Part shown: positions 35,911 through 46,700 of the stretch, piece by piece | How the letters are laid out: every line of letters begins with the position of its first letter | Position numbering within the stretch: position 1 is the stretch's first letter | Assembly (NCBI GenBank): GCA_963776205.1 | Contig: CAVZLR010000001.1 | Location: 558,001-622,000, forward strand | Direction: 5' to 3' | Length of the DNA stretch: 64,000 bases | From: UBA4459 sp963776205 | Lineage (GTDB): Bacteria; Bacteroidota; Bacteroidia; Bacteroidales; F082 | Translations under genes and position numbers: made by a program | Notes under the pieces: model-generated | Told to the model about the DNA's origin: nothing | The model's database searches: none | Seen by the model: only the letters and a program-made list of their open reading frames with translations

Positions 35911-36546
35911 ATGCGTGGATTTTTAAAAATATCACTTTTATTAGTTCTTTATGTTCTATTCAGTGCTAAATCTTGCACTGATTCAGAATTGAAAGAAAGC
36001 AAGCGTAAGGAAATGGTTATTGCCACGCGGGATAGCATCATCAATGAATTGGACACTGAATTCCTTTCAGAAGAGAAATTGTTCTTAGCTGAAAAATCAG
36101 CAGAGCAAAAATTGCTTGATCTGGCTGATTTTCTGAGTATCTATTATCAAAGTGATTTGGATACAGCTTTTAAAAAACAAACCGCCAGAATGATCCTGGA
36201 TATTTTTATAAATGAGGATATGGAAGTGATGCTTGGAACAAATAGGAGAGCTAATCAGCTTCTTACTGTGAAACAATTGTTGAAAAGTGATTACGGCAGA
36301 GATTTTATTAATTCAACATTTCTTTTTGATTCGTTGAATATATCTGAAGCACTTTATCGGCTTGACGAGAAAACTTATTTTGGAAGTCTGAATTTTAATC
36401 ATTCTTTAATTGCATATAGATCAATGGATACTTTAATAATTGAACCATTCAAATCAAAAGCTGATTTCTACCTTACCAAAAATGAAAAATATTTTGGAAC
36501 TGACACGCTTGATATTTGGGAAGTAAGGATAGGGGATATTAAGTAA
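35911..36546 (+). CDS. Unrecognised lipoprotein partnered with the gene at 34979
   Basis: A 211-residue protein with a signal peptide and a plausible lipobox ending at Cys22 (FSAKSC). The mature part starts with charged helices (ESKRKEMVIATRDSIINELD) and continues with a mostly helical then strand-rich domain ending in IWEVRIGDIK. I recognise no family. The 5-base gap to the upstream membrane protein suggests one operon, and both would place their main domains in the periplasm. The stop is immediately followed by the decayed tetR fragment on the other strand. Confidence 0.7.
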   Translation: MRGFLKISLLLVLYVLFSAKSCTDSELKESKRKEMVIATRDSIINELDTEFLSEEKLFLAEKSAEQKLLDLADFLSIYYQSDLDTAFKKQTARMILDIFINEDMEVMLGTNRRANQLLTVKQLLKSDYGRDFINSTFLFDSLNISEALYRLDEKTYFGSLNFNHSLIAYRSMDTLIIEPFKSKADFYLTKNEKYFGTDTLDIWEVRIGDIK

Positions 36547-36641
36547 GCTTTGTTAATGCCTGCCTCATCTGCTGTATGCGGACACCTTCAATTCCTTTCT
36601 TAATAAATACTTTTTTCGTGGCTTTAACAATTTCATGCATG
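36547..36641 (-). pseudogene. Relic of a tetR-family gene (N-terminal helix-turn-helix only)
   Basis: Read on the minus strand from 36637 the sequence gives MHEIVKATKKVFIKKGIEGV then RIQQ, which lines up with KIVNAAKRVFIQKGMDGARMQE of the intact tetR at 32222-32827. After a small deletion the frame shifts and DEAGINKA, matching NEAGINKA of tetR, is still readable. The DNA is also clearly similar over about 90 bases (for example GCTTTGTTAATGCCTGCCTC at 36547 against 32706 onward). The rest of the gene is gone, so this is a non-functional duplicate or remnant in the same orientation as tetR. Confidence 0.75.
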
Positions 36642-36733
36642 CCGTTTTTTCATTACACCCTTTTTTACAACGATTAAATAATCATCAGATAAATAATCAG
36701 GAATTTATCCTATGATACCTTTAAAATATTTTT

Positions 36734-36765
36734 TTGCGAAAAAACTATTTTTGGTTGTACTTTTG
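36734..36765 (+). promoter_or_regulatory. Promoter for the lipoprotein at 36789
   Basis: TTG at 36734-36736, a 21-base spacer and TACTTTTG at 36758-36765 match the Bacteroidota consensus; the leader would be about 19 bases. Confidence 0.6.
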
Positions 36766-36788
36766 CATCATAATTCAAATAGAAAATC

Positions 36789-37187
36789 ATGAAGAGAATA
36801 ATATGGGTTGGTTTAAGCATAATCGCTTTGTTTTGGCTGGCATCGTGCTCAAGCCCCGAAAGTAAACTTATAGGTACATGGAAAGTGCAGGACGTAGAAA
36901 CGAACTTTGATGAGCAGAGCGTATCTCCGGAAATGTTAAAGCAGGTAATTGACATGCAAAAGCAGACCTATTTCAGGATACTCAATGATTCGACCATGGC
37001 CATTATCTCCAACGACAATACGCATGAAGCCAGGTGGGTTTTTAATTCTGACGACAACACGATTACTTTTTTCTTTGAAGGTATGGAAACCACACCGAAT
37101 ACATTGGGTAAATATGCCGATTCAAGGATCATTTCGGAAACCAATACGCCGCTTGGAAAAATGATCATTTTTTACGGGAAAGAGTAA
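36789..37187 (+). CDS. Small lipocalin-like lipoprotein
   Basis: A 132-residue lipoprotein: signal peptide MKRIIWVGLSIIALFWLAS with lipobox Cys20. The mature start SPESKLIGTWKVQDVETNFD has the GTW motif of lipocalin-like domains common in Bacteroidota (similar to DUF4488/DUF5004-type proteins), followed by alternating strands (TYFRILNDSTMAIIS, ARWVFNSDDNTITFFF). It probably folds as a small beta-barrel in the periplasm or at the outer membrane. No ligand can be inferred. It has its own promoter and converges with the downstream 83-residue gene, 4 bases between stops. Confidence 0.75.
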   Translation: MKRIIWVGLSIIALFWLASCSSPESKLIGTWKVQDVETNFDEQSVSPEMLKQVIDMQKQTYFRILNDSTMAIISNDNTHEARWVFNSDDNTITFFFEGMETTPNTLGKYADSRIISETNTPLGKMIIFYGKE

Positions 37188-37191
37188 CTTT

Positions 37192-37443
37192 TTATTTTCC
37201 TGTCTCTTTTAAAATATATGATTTGATTTCAGCCTGCTCTTCTGCAAAGGAAAGCGTTGAAGGAATTTTCCCCGCTCTTTTATACCAATAGTTAGCATTC
37301 CATAAATCGCCCTCAATACGGTGCAGATGGGCATGTATCCAGCAAGCCATTTCAGTATTATATCGCTGAATAAGCTGGTGTGAGGCTTCCCAATCTCCTT
37401 TTTCTATGAGTTGGATTGCTTCCAAATATGCATGAGAAGGCAT
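37192..37443 (-). CDS. Small conserved hypothetical protein (83 residues)
   Basis: An 83-residue, soluble, helical protein. The sequence MPSHAYLEAIQLIEKGDWEA then SHQLIQRYNTEMACWIHAHL and HRIEGDLWNANYWYKRAGK reads like one and a half TPR-like helix pairs; the HRIEGDLWNANYWYKRAGK block is a conserved signature I recognise from short uncharacterised bacterial proteins. It starts directly after the DUF4837 gene (one base between stop and ATG) on the same strand, so it is co-transcribed. Function unknown. Confidence 0.75.
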   Translation of the reverse strand: MPSHAYLEAIQLIEKGDWEASHQLIQRYNTEMACWIHAHLHRIEGDLWNANYWYKRAGKIPSTLSFAEEQAEIKSYILKETGK

Positions 37444-37444
37444 G

Positions 37445-38449
37445 TTATTTTACAAACTTTGTCGAGTACAAAATGGCTTCCACCTGCCGCAGCAGGTTGC
37501 GTTTTTCATTATTCGGATGATATACATAACCAAAAACGGTAATAATATTTTCACTTTCTTTTTCAGCAAATGTATAGCTGACGTATGGCCCACCCATAAA
37601 ATCATTTTCAACATCCCAAAGCCCTCGTAATTCGATGGCGTAGTCAGCCGCAAAACCATTGACTGCTTTTGGCTCAGGCACTAAATACGTTTCATCCAGC
37701 GTCATATAAGATTCATGCACGGAGCCCGGAACATACTGTTTCAGCATTCGTACAGTGCGGGCATTGATGCTTGCTTTTGAAAACTGGGCCGTATCGAGGT
37801 AAGGTTCCCTGAATATTATGATTCCCTGGCTGAATTCTGATACTTCTTTCCTCACCCAAATGAAATCAGTTTCTGATTTGGCCATGAAAAAACCATCGGG
37901 AATGGTTATTTTCAATCCAAATTTCTTTGCAATTTCAGCGGTTACCTTGTTATTGGATGTAGGGCTGAAAACAGTCAATATACGTTCTCTTTCAGCCCGA
38001 TCATACATTTCGATGAAAGTTTCAATATTATCTTCGAAGGTTTTTATAAAAAGATCTTTATTGGGTGCAGTTATCTTAATGATCACCTGAGGCTCAGCCC
38101 ATAAATTTTCAACCATTTCCATTTTTGGATCCAGCTCGCTTTTATCGATCTCCACAATAAGAATATTCCGGTGTTTTTTAAGCAGGTCAGAAAAGCTGTT
38201 TTTAGTAAGATGGGCCAGATCAAATAAAGGTTCGGGCTGACTTAACCCAATCTGATTTCTGCCCAGGTTTCTTTTTATCACCTTACCAATAGAGTTTTCC
38301 CACTGTTGTTCATTTTCTACCACGACCAATACCTCTGATGTATTTCCAATGGAGCGTACCTTAGAAGGTTTATTGTTGGTAGTGCACGATACTACTATTA
38401 GCACAGATGTAAATAAAAGAACGAAGCTGAGTATTTTACTTTTAACCAT
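37445..38449 (-). CDS. DUF4837 family lipoprotein
   Basis: A 334-residue lipoprotein (lipobox ending at Cys22, IVVSC). The mature part begins with the family segment SIGNTSEVLVVVENEQQWEN near residue 33, followed by a two-part domain with LFDLAHLTKNSFSDLLKKHR and the C-terminal half with RGLWDVENDFMGGPYVSYTF. These blocks are characteristic of DUF4837, a Bacteroidota-specific family of unknown function. It is the upstream member of a pair with the 83-residue gene. The protein is complete in length. Confidence 0.85.
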   Translation of the reverse strand: MVKSKILSFVLLFTSVLIVVSCTTNNKPSKVRSIGNTSEVLVVVENEQQWENSIGKVIKRNLGRNQIGLSQPEPLFDLAHLTKNSFSDLLKKHRNILIVEIDKSELDPKMEMVENLWAEPQVIIKITAPNKDLFIKTFEDNIETFIEMYDRAERERILTVFSPTSNNKVTAEIAKKFGLKITIPDGFFMAKSETDFIWVRKEVSEFSQGIIIFREPYLDTAQFSKASINARTVRMLKQYVPGSVHESYMTLDETYLVPEPKAVNGFAADYAIELRGLWDVENDFMGGPYVSYTFAEKESENIITVFGYVYHPNNEKRNLLRQVEAILYSTKFVK

Positions 38450-38513
38450 AGCATGAACTATTTCAAAACGATAACGCTTTAAATGAACGCAAAGTGGTAA
38501 AAAAAATTGTTGT

Positions 38514-40265
38514 TTAGCTGATAGTCGCTATTTTAATCTTTTGTCCGGGTTTAATGGTTTTGGTATTGGTAATATTGTTCAGGCGTTTTATTTGATCAAC
38601 CGTTACGCCATCGTATTCCTTGGCAATATCCCATAACGTATCTCCTTTGCGGACAACGTGATACAAATATTTTCCTTCTTTAACAGAACTGGAATCTTTT
38701 TCGGTCGGCTTGTAAACCACCAGTTTTTGGTTCGGATAGATATTTGATTTGGACAGGTTATTCCATTCTTTCAGATCGGTAACCGTACATTTGTATTTTT
38801 TTGCAATTAATCCAAGGTTTTCACCACTTTTAACTGTATGCGTAGATTGCTCCGATGACCTGACCACCGGTGTATTTGATTCCTTGTAATATTCGCTGCT
38901 GCCTGCACCATACAACACCAGTTTTTGCCCCGGGTAAATGGTATTGCTTCGGAGATTGTTCCAGCTCTTTATCTGGCTTACATAGACGTGATATTTTTTC
39001 GCGATCAAACCAAGGTTTTCGCCACTCCTGACAATATGTACATTTCGGTCCTTTGCTTTTTTAACCTCTGCAAGTAGTTGGTCTCTTTCAATTCCTTTTT
39101 TTGTTTTATACGCATATAATTCCTGCTCATTATTCAGGTAATCAGCCACATATTGCCTGGGCAATCGAATATTATATGTTTTTTCACTGGTTGCAGGAAT
39201 AATCCCCATTTTAAACTGTGGATTCAGAAACTTGAGATCATCCGTAGGGATGCCAAACATTTCGCTTAATTGATCGAAAGCCAGCACCTCGTTCACAGTA
39301 ACCGTATCTATATCATAAAAAAACATCCCGGGTCGCATGGGGTATATATGGTGTTCTGCGGCGTAGTTCATTACATAATTCACTGCGATAAATGCAGGTA
39401 CATATCCTCTTGTTTCGCGCGGAAGAAATGGCCAGACTGCCCAGTAATTTTTTGTTCCGTTTGTGCGCCTGATGGCCCTGTTTACATTGCCCGCCCCTGA
39501 ATTATAGGCAGCCAAAGCCAGTGACCAATCACCATAAATATCATACAAATCAGTTAAATGTTCACAAGCTGCGATGGTTGATTTATACGGGTCATAACGG
39601 TCATCAACCAGCGATGAGACTTTCAATCCATATACTTTTCCCGTCCCATACATAAACTGCCATAAACCTTTGGCGCCCGCTTTTGATCCGGCAGCAGGAT
39701 TTAAAGCCGACTCAACAATTGCCAGGTATTTTATTTCCAGCGGCATATCATATTTATCAAGTGCTTCTTCAAACATGGGGAAATACAATTCCGCAAGGCC
39801 CAGCATTTTGGCTGTAAGATTTCTTTTCTTGACCGCGTATAGTTCAATAAAAGTTTTTACTTCTTTATTGTACGTTAGTTCAATAGGTGTTTGCAAATTA
39901 AGTGCGGCAATTCGTTGTTCATATACTGAATCTGGAAAAGTGGGTATTTCAAGTGGGTTTATCGCCGCACTTTCCATAGTTGAATCCAGCAGGAAATAAA
40001 AATCCTGATAAAATTTATTGAATGTAAGGCTGTCCAGCTCCTGCACTATGGGAGAATCTTTCAGCAGTGAAATACCATTGAAATTATAATAAGCGCCTTG
40101 TTTTGTAGTATCCAGCTGACTTATTTCCAATGATTCATCAATAATATCCGTAGATTCTAACCTTGATACTACCTCATCCGATGTATCGGTTTCTGTTTGT
40201 GCTTGTAATAATTGAAGTTGGAAAACGCATATGAATGCGAGAAGTATATATATTGTTCTGTTCAT
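38514..40265 (-). CDS. mltD: Membrane-bound lytic murein transglycosylase D-like, with three LysM domains
   Basis: A 583-residue exported enzyme that cleaves the glycan strand of peptidoglycan. A signal peptide (MNRTIYILLAFICVFQLQLL) is followed by a variable region, then the SLT domain with catalytic Glu185 in IVESALNP and the GSKAGAKGLWQFMYGTGK block. Three LysM repeats follow near the C-terminus (each starting HxVRSGENLG or HVVRKGDTLW and ending GQKL or GQKI), which bind peptidoglycan. I start at the Met at 40265 rather than the longer frame (40298); a TACTTTTG -7 box at 40301-40308 puts the transcript start near 40296. Confidence 0.92.
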   Translation of the reverse strand: MNRTIYILLAFICVFQLQLLQAQTETDTSDEVVSRLESTDIIDESLEISQLDTTKQGAYYNFNGISLLKDSPIVQELDSLTFNKFYQDFYFLLDSTMESAAINPLEIPTFPDSVYEQRIAALNLQTPIELTYNKEVKTFIELYAVKKRNLTAKMLGLAELYFPMFEEALDKYDMPLEIKYLAIVESALNPAAGSKAGAKGLWQFMYGTGKVYGLKVSSLVDDRYDPYKSTIAACEHLTDLYDIYGDWSLALAAYNSGAGNVNRAIRRTNGTKNYWAVWPFLPRETRGYVPAFIAVNYVMNYAAEHHIYPMRPGMFFYDIDTVTVNEVLAFDQLSEMFGIPTDDLKFLNPQFKMGIIPATSEKTYNIRLPRQYVADYLNNEQELYAYKTKKGIERDQLLAEVKKAKDRNVHIVRSGENLGLIAKKYHVYVSQIKSWNNLRSNTIYPGQKLVLYGAGSSEYYKESNTPVVRSSEQSTHTVKSGENLGLIAKKYKCTVTDLKEWNNLSKSNIYPNQKLVVYKPTEKDSSSVKEGKYLYHVVRKGDTLWDIAKEYDGVTVDQIKRLNNITNTKTIKPGQKIKIATIS

Positions 40266-40300
40266 GTTCGGTTTATTTTTCTCAATAACGTAAATCAAGG

Positions 40301-40308
40301 CAAAAGTA
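40301..40308 (-). promoter_or_regulatory. -7 box (TACTTTTG) for mltD
   Basis: TACTTTTG on the minus strand; the nearest upstream TTG is too close for an ideal -33 element. It supports the start at 40265. Confidence 0.45.
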
Positions 40309-40428
40309 TATGTTTAACCCAACATTTTTACACAGCTATAGCAGAGTAATAAACAAGAAAAAGTTAATTAGAATATCATATTGCGCGTTGGAAACTGTAA
40401 CGCAAAAAGAAGAAGTAAATAATAATCA

Positions 40429-40671
40429 TTATTTTTTCTTTACCAAAGTTGCGATATAAAGCAATATAATAGCGCCAACAAATGCAGTTACTAACGAACC
40501 TATTGTTCCACCCCATTCTATTCTGAGAAGACCAAATACCCAGCCCCCGATAACACCTCCAACAACACCAACTATAATGTTTATCCAAAACCCGAATCCA
40601 CCACCTTTCATCACCAAACCTGCAAGCCAGCCGGCTACAGCACCAATTAATAAAAACCAAATAAAATCCAT
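40429..40671 (-). CDS. GlsB/YeaQ/YmgE family membrane protein
   Basis: An 80-residue protein with three hydrophobic, glycine-rich spans: MDFIWFLLIGAVAGWLAGLV, then NIIVGVVGGVIGGWVFGLL and SLVTAFVGAIILLYIATLV. The pattern AGWLAGLVMKGGGFG and NIIVGVVGGVIGG is the signature of the transglycosylase-associated (GlsB/YeaQ/YmgE) family, often induced by envelope or acid stress in other bacteria. Length matches the family. It stands alone between mltD and the alpha-2-macroglobulin gene. Molecular function is not established. Confidence 0.9.
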   Translation of the reverse strand: MDFIWFLLIGAVAGWLAGLVMKGGGFGFWINIIVGVVGGVIGGWVFGLLRIEWGGTIGSLVTAFVGAIILLYIATLVKKK

Positions 40672-40782
40672 GATATCTTTTTTAAGTTAGATGTGGCTCA
40701 AATATAATTAAAAAGATATAAGATTAAATCCATAACTGATTAATGTCATAAGCAGAATGATGTAACACCAAATATCAGTATT

Positions 40783-43700
40783 CTAATCAACAATAACTTT
40801 TAAACCTTCCGAATGCGCTGCAAACTCAGGTGCATAATACGACTGTATGGTAGCGATACCATTAGAAAACATTCCTTTTTGTGTAACAACAACCGGGTAT
40901 TCCAGCACATAAGTGCCTTTCCGCAGGTACTGGATAAAGAAATCGGTAGAAACATCAGTTACGTTTTCATAATATCCCAATCCGCCATGATATCGATAAC
41001 CCGACTTATTACTTATCGGTTCAAAAGCTGTTGCTCTCATATCATTCAGTTGCACATATTCCATATCCCTATCGGTTGAAATAACGATTCTGGATATCAC
41101 TTTATCCCCGGTTTTCAGTTTTTGGCCATCTTTCAAAGCAACCAAAACGGGTCCTTCATCGGTTAATTTTTCGATAAATAATTTTTTCTCGATAGACAAA
41201 GGTGAATCGCTTGAGGTAATGCGGTCGAGTTGCTCAAAATACTGCCAATATGCAGCGCCCCAAGCTACAGATTCATTGGGATTTGTTACTTCAATATTTC
41301 CCATATTGGCCTTTATTTCTTCGCCTGTCCATGAAGTTTTAAAATAACCGGTGCCGGCTTCGACACTACCATCCTTTAAGGGTATAGGAATTTCTGTACT
41401 GCCCACTTTAATTTGCACCAATTGATCATTATCCAGCAGACTTTTACCATTCATTAACAAAGCATAAACGGCTTCAGCAGTGGCTGATGTTGTTTTCCAA
41501 TGGGTCGTCTGCTTTTGTTTGAGTAGCCATATTTTCATCTGGTCGACAAGGGTCGGTTTTTTCAGAATTTCCTGGAAAGCTTCAATGATCATCGCCTGGG
41601 TTTCAACTGGAGCCTGGTACCAGTACCAACCATTTTCCCGTCGCCAGTACATACCCATTTCATCATCCTGGATGGATCTTTCCTGCAGTGAACGTAAAAT
41701 GCCCTCGGCTTCATTTCGATATCCATTTCCATTTAATATAACAGCGATCATCGCCTGCATATAGTTGTTCTGTTTCAGCCAGTACTTTTTAGCCTGTCCG
41801 AGGTAATATTCAAAGGCTTCTGAAGAAGCGTCCTGTATGTTTACCTCGTCCATTAACAGTGTCCTTGCATATAAATACTGTATCTGGAGGCTACCTATGT
41901 GATTTTGTTGGATCTTACCGGGGAATTTCTCCAATACCTTTTTATAATCATCCTGTATTTCCCTGTCGAGATATTTTGCCGCTTTTTTGACCATTTGCAT
42001 GGCCATTGGATTTTGCTTCAGATCTATCACCTGCTTCTTATTCAGTCGGGCAAATCCAAGTACAATTTGCTGGGTTGTGTATCTGTCGTCTCGCATGCCC
42101 TTAAACCACGACCAGGCTCCTGATGACAATTGGGTTTGACGCAATTTTTCCATCGCATTTTCAGTTTGATTCGATATCCTGTTGATATCAAACAATACGG
42201 CTATCCTTCTTTTCTGTTCTTCTTCACTTTCAGCCTCCAACACCCAGGGGGTAGCATTTAAAACAACGCTTTTCAATTCCTGGTTTTTCTGAAGATTGGA
42301 TAAAAAAGCATCCGGTGAATGTGTTTTCCAACTTTCCAAAACGTTCTTGATTTTCGGATCGCTGTTCACAATGAACGATGCCAATACATTGGTGTAATAG
42401 GCATGAAACAGGTTGGAAGCACTTTCCACAGTTGGTTCGCTTAAATAAGGCAGTGCCTGGATGGCATACCATGCCGGGTTGGAAGTGAATTCAACTGTGT
42501 ATCTATAATTCTGACGCGTTGACGCCATCATGATCTTATCGCTATCAGCCAGTTTATCCATCCTGAATTTTCTGGTTTCGTTCCCACGAAGGTGCATGGG
42601 CAAAGTTTCGGTAACCAACATTCGGTTGGTTAGCACCGGGAACATTCTTTCTTCGCCATCAGTAAATGTAGCCGAAGATGCTGTGATCCTGTAGCCCAGC
42701 ATACTGATATCAAACGGAATATTTAATTTCCATTGAACGGCCCTACTTTGATTTGCTTTGATGGGTAAAGACAATGTTTGTATTTCACATGAATCAAATA
42801 TATCAATCACTTTCATGCTGATAGGGTCAAACAATTCAAGATGCACGTCAACTTGCTGTTCCTCATCTGTATAATTAATCACTTTTGCAGTGAATGCCAG
42901 TTTATCCCCCTGGCGCACAAAACGGGGCACGTTAGGGATCACCATCAGATCTTTTTTGGCTTTGATATTTTCAACAAAGGCACCTGTTTTCAGGTCTTTG
43001 GTATGTGAAAGCATTAACAATTTCCATTCAGTTAACGCATCAGGTGTGGTGAAGCTGAGAACTATGCTGCCACTGCTGTCTGTTTGTAATTGTGGGTAGA
43101 AAAAGGCGGTTTCGTTGAAGTTGGTACGTAATGGAATTTGAGCTTTTTCGGCTTTATCATGTATAATTTCATCTGTTGGTGGTAAAATTCCATCAGCCTT
43201 CTCATTAACTTCCATTACAATACCATCTTCTGCTTCTCCATCCATGCTCATTTCCCCTGATGCACTTGGAACACCTTGTTTATACCTTAACCCATCCATG
43301 CTGTAAATACCCATTCCATAACCCTGCTGGTAACCGAACCAATTGATCATAGGATACACTTTATGTCGAACATTCAAATAATCGGGATTATTATTAATCA
43401 ATACGTTACTATTGCCTGCCCTGAACTGGCCAGACTTCCAGTTGGAAGAACTTCTCTTTGAATGGTATAATTCCAATGCCCATTGATTGGGTTGAAACTG
43501 GTCGAGAGAAGCATCGTACATACCAGCCAGCAATTCGGCAGCTACTTTTTCACCACCCGGACCGCTGATCTTAACTTTCCAGGCTTCTTTCTGGCCGGGC
43601 GTCAGGAAATCGCGATGGGTTTCGAGGGTAATGTCCAGCTTTTTATTGGTAAATGGAACATCTATAGTATAACTTTTTTCGAATGAGCGGTTGTATTTAA

Positions 43701-46700
43701 TTGAACTCAGATTCACCCTGAAGCCACCCCGGTAAATTTCTTTTACAGGAATTTCAATTACTTTTTGCTCACGACTGATGGTCAGCCAGTTTCTTTCAAT
43801 TATTTCATCGCCATTGGATAATTCATATAAGATCTTTGATTTCTTATCGGCCGATGCCACCACAAGCTGAATGGTTTCTCCCGGTTCTGCAACATATTGT
43901 GTTAAGGTGCTCCATAACATTTCCATTTCCGGAATTTTATCGGACGATGTTGAAAACAGTGTGATGTATTTTTCCGCCTTGATCAGGGTATCAGAAACAT
44001 CTTCAATCGCAACATAATATACCCCGGGCTCCAATGCTGCGAATTCTTCTTTTAAAATGACTTCCTTACCTTGAATCGTCATATTTTTTGTTGCAATCTT
44101 TTCTTTTTTCCAAGTACTTTTCTGATCTTCATCTTTGTAAGCTTGAAATGGAAACTCCTCTTTATAATCCTTTTCAGGAATCAAATAGAGATCAGGTTGG
44201 TTCCAGTAGCGTTCAACAAATAACTGTTCGGGCGGCGTCAAGCGGTACAATTCAACGGTAGTTTCTATATCAATTTCGGCCCCAGCGAGATTTTTGGCGC
44301 TGATTTCAATTCCTTTCGTTTTTTCTTTTTGAATTTTATCAGCAGCCGTAATTGTCAAATATTTAGAGATCCGGCCTACAGCTACATTTGTTTCTCCTGA
44401 TTGTACTTCACCTGTCATGTCCGTTACATCCACATGAATTTTGAATTGATAATTCGGATTGTAAGGGACGCCCGGAACCTGGTCAATAGTTGTTTCAAAG
44501 CTGATGACAAACTTACCTTCATCATCGGTTTTTATGATGCCATTTGCAATTTCTCTTTCTTTAAAACTTGGGAAATATGCATAATAACGGTAATAAGGTA
44601 TGTGCATTATTTGTTGCACTACCCGGTATTTCACCTTGGCATTGTTTACCGCATTACCGGTGTAGGTTTCTGCATAGCCGGTTACTGAAATTTCATCGCC
44701 CAGTTTGTAGGTATCTTTAATCGTATCAAATTGTACCTGGAAAGTAGGCCGTTTGTATTCCTCCACCAGGAACGAAACTGAACCTGATTCACATTTGATG
44801 GTCATCCGGCCGTTTAAACCACCCTGCGGAATCACAAAAGCCCCATGAAATGAGCCAAACTCATTGGATATTTTTTCGATTGTGCTTACTTCTTTGTAGC
44901 TGGCATTTTTTAACGTGACCTGCGCCTGATATCCTTGTTTTATTTTTACTTCATTGCCATTTTTATCAACTACAATTCCTTTAAAATATACGGTTTGACC
45001 AGGGCGATAAATGGCCCTGTCAGTAAATAAGTAAGTTTGGGTACGGAATTTTTCATCGGGACGGTTATACGATAAATGATACCTGCCTTCTGAAAACAGT
45101 CGGTCTTCATCTTTCTGAAGTGAAAACATAAACGAACTGTTCTTTGCTTCAATCTGCTCATCAATTTTCAGATAACCATATTTATCTGTTTGATAGGTAT
45201 GCAGTTTTTTGATGGTATATTCCCGGTCTCTGCCTACATATTCGGTTCGAAAAGTAGTTACCATTACCTCTGAAACCGGAGTTCCTTTTTCACGATCCAG
45301 CACATATAGTTCGAAACTTCCAACTTCTAAGTCACTGTTTGTAACATAACTTAATTCGCTGATCCATATGGTATTATACTCTAAATGATCTGTTTTTTCA
45401 AAGTCGGTATGATCCGAAATGAAAACCATATAGAATCCTTTGCCGAGTTCCGGAATGCGTATTTCAGTTGTATGGTTCTGATGATCTTTGGTGTCGGGTA
45501 AATCAACAGACCACAAATGCACCTGCGGATTTTTCAAATATTTTAACAGCTGATCTTTTTCCCTGTACGTCAGGCTATATTCCCGGTACTGATCAGGATC
45601 GACCTCCACTATTTTGAAATGAAGCCGGGTAGTATTTTTAAAACTTAAATAACCCAGGAATGGTTTTCCGGGTAGTTCAACATTTGCAAACTGAAGGTTG
45701 AAATTTACCAGGTTGATATCGTTAATCAGATTTTGGCAGGCATTGGATTTCATCGTATCAGGAAATGCTTGTATGGCTGCGCGGCAAATGCTGTCAGCCT
45801 TGTTTAAATTCCACCTATATTGATCGCCCGCTTTGGGTTGATACCTATTGCCATTCTGAAAATAGATTTGGGCCAATTCGTAGGAGATTTCAACAAATTG
45901 TGGCTCACTTTTATAGGTTGTTGCCAAATCTGATAAAATCCCCACATATTTTTTTTCGCTGGAAGCATCTTCAGGAAGATTCGAGTACACATATTTTAGT
46001 CTTTTCAGGTCGAGATCAACCAAAGCAACGGTATTATTTTCTTTCAGGTGAAAAGCCAGCAAACGCTGGTACAATTGCAACTCTAATTGATTGTCATCTT
46101 CATTAAAATCAATATTTACAAAATCTTTAACCGGTACAAGGTAATTTTTACTCATTGTTTGCGCCTCTCCCATTGTAGCGAATTGTGCATCATCCGTTGA
46201 GAAGTATTCGATGGCTCTGTTTGCCAACAGGTCGTAGAGCGTGGGCCACAACACATAAGCTTCATTGGCGCTTTTTTCCACATTCAAAATAGCGGCAAAT
46301 TGCTGTATCTGAATATCCTCAAGCTTTTCTTTACCATTTAAAGACGCAACATAGTATTCCCTGATTTTTGAGTTCAGCCGGACAGCATCCCATGTTTTGA
46401 TATCTACCTCATCAAGACCCTCAACAGCGGTCATATCATTTATTTTCCACCTGTTTTGTTGATAATACCACGAATACATTTCTGCCAACATCGATTGTAA
46501 AAGTTGTTTTTCAGGTACCGCTGCATTTTCAAGCTCCTTTTCAAAAACATTGATGGCATTCACCATATGTTCTTCTTCATACTGGCTTTGAAGGCTTACC
46601 CTGTATATCAAGGATTTTAAAACCTGGGGCGTATTATCTTCGCTTTTAGCATCTAAATAAATGCTATCTACTATTTTTAAAGCTGACTTTGGAAGCCCTT

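Noticed and set aside
40376..40660. Tryptophan- and arginine-rich alternative frame over the YeaQ-like gene
   Set aside because: It is an out-of-frame reading of the GlsB/YeaQ gene; the composition is an artefact.
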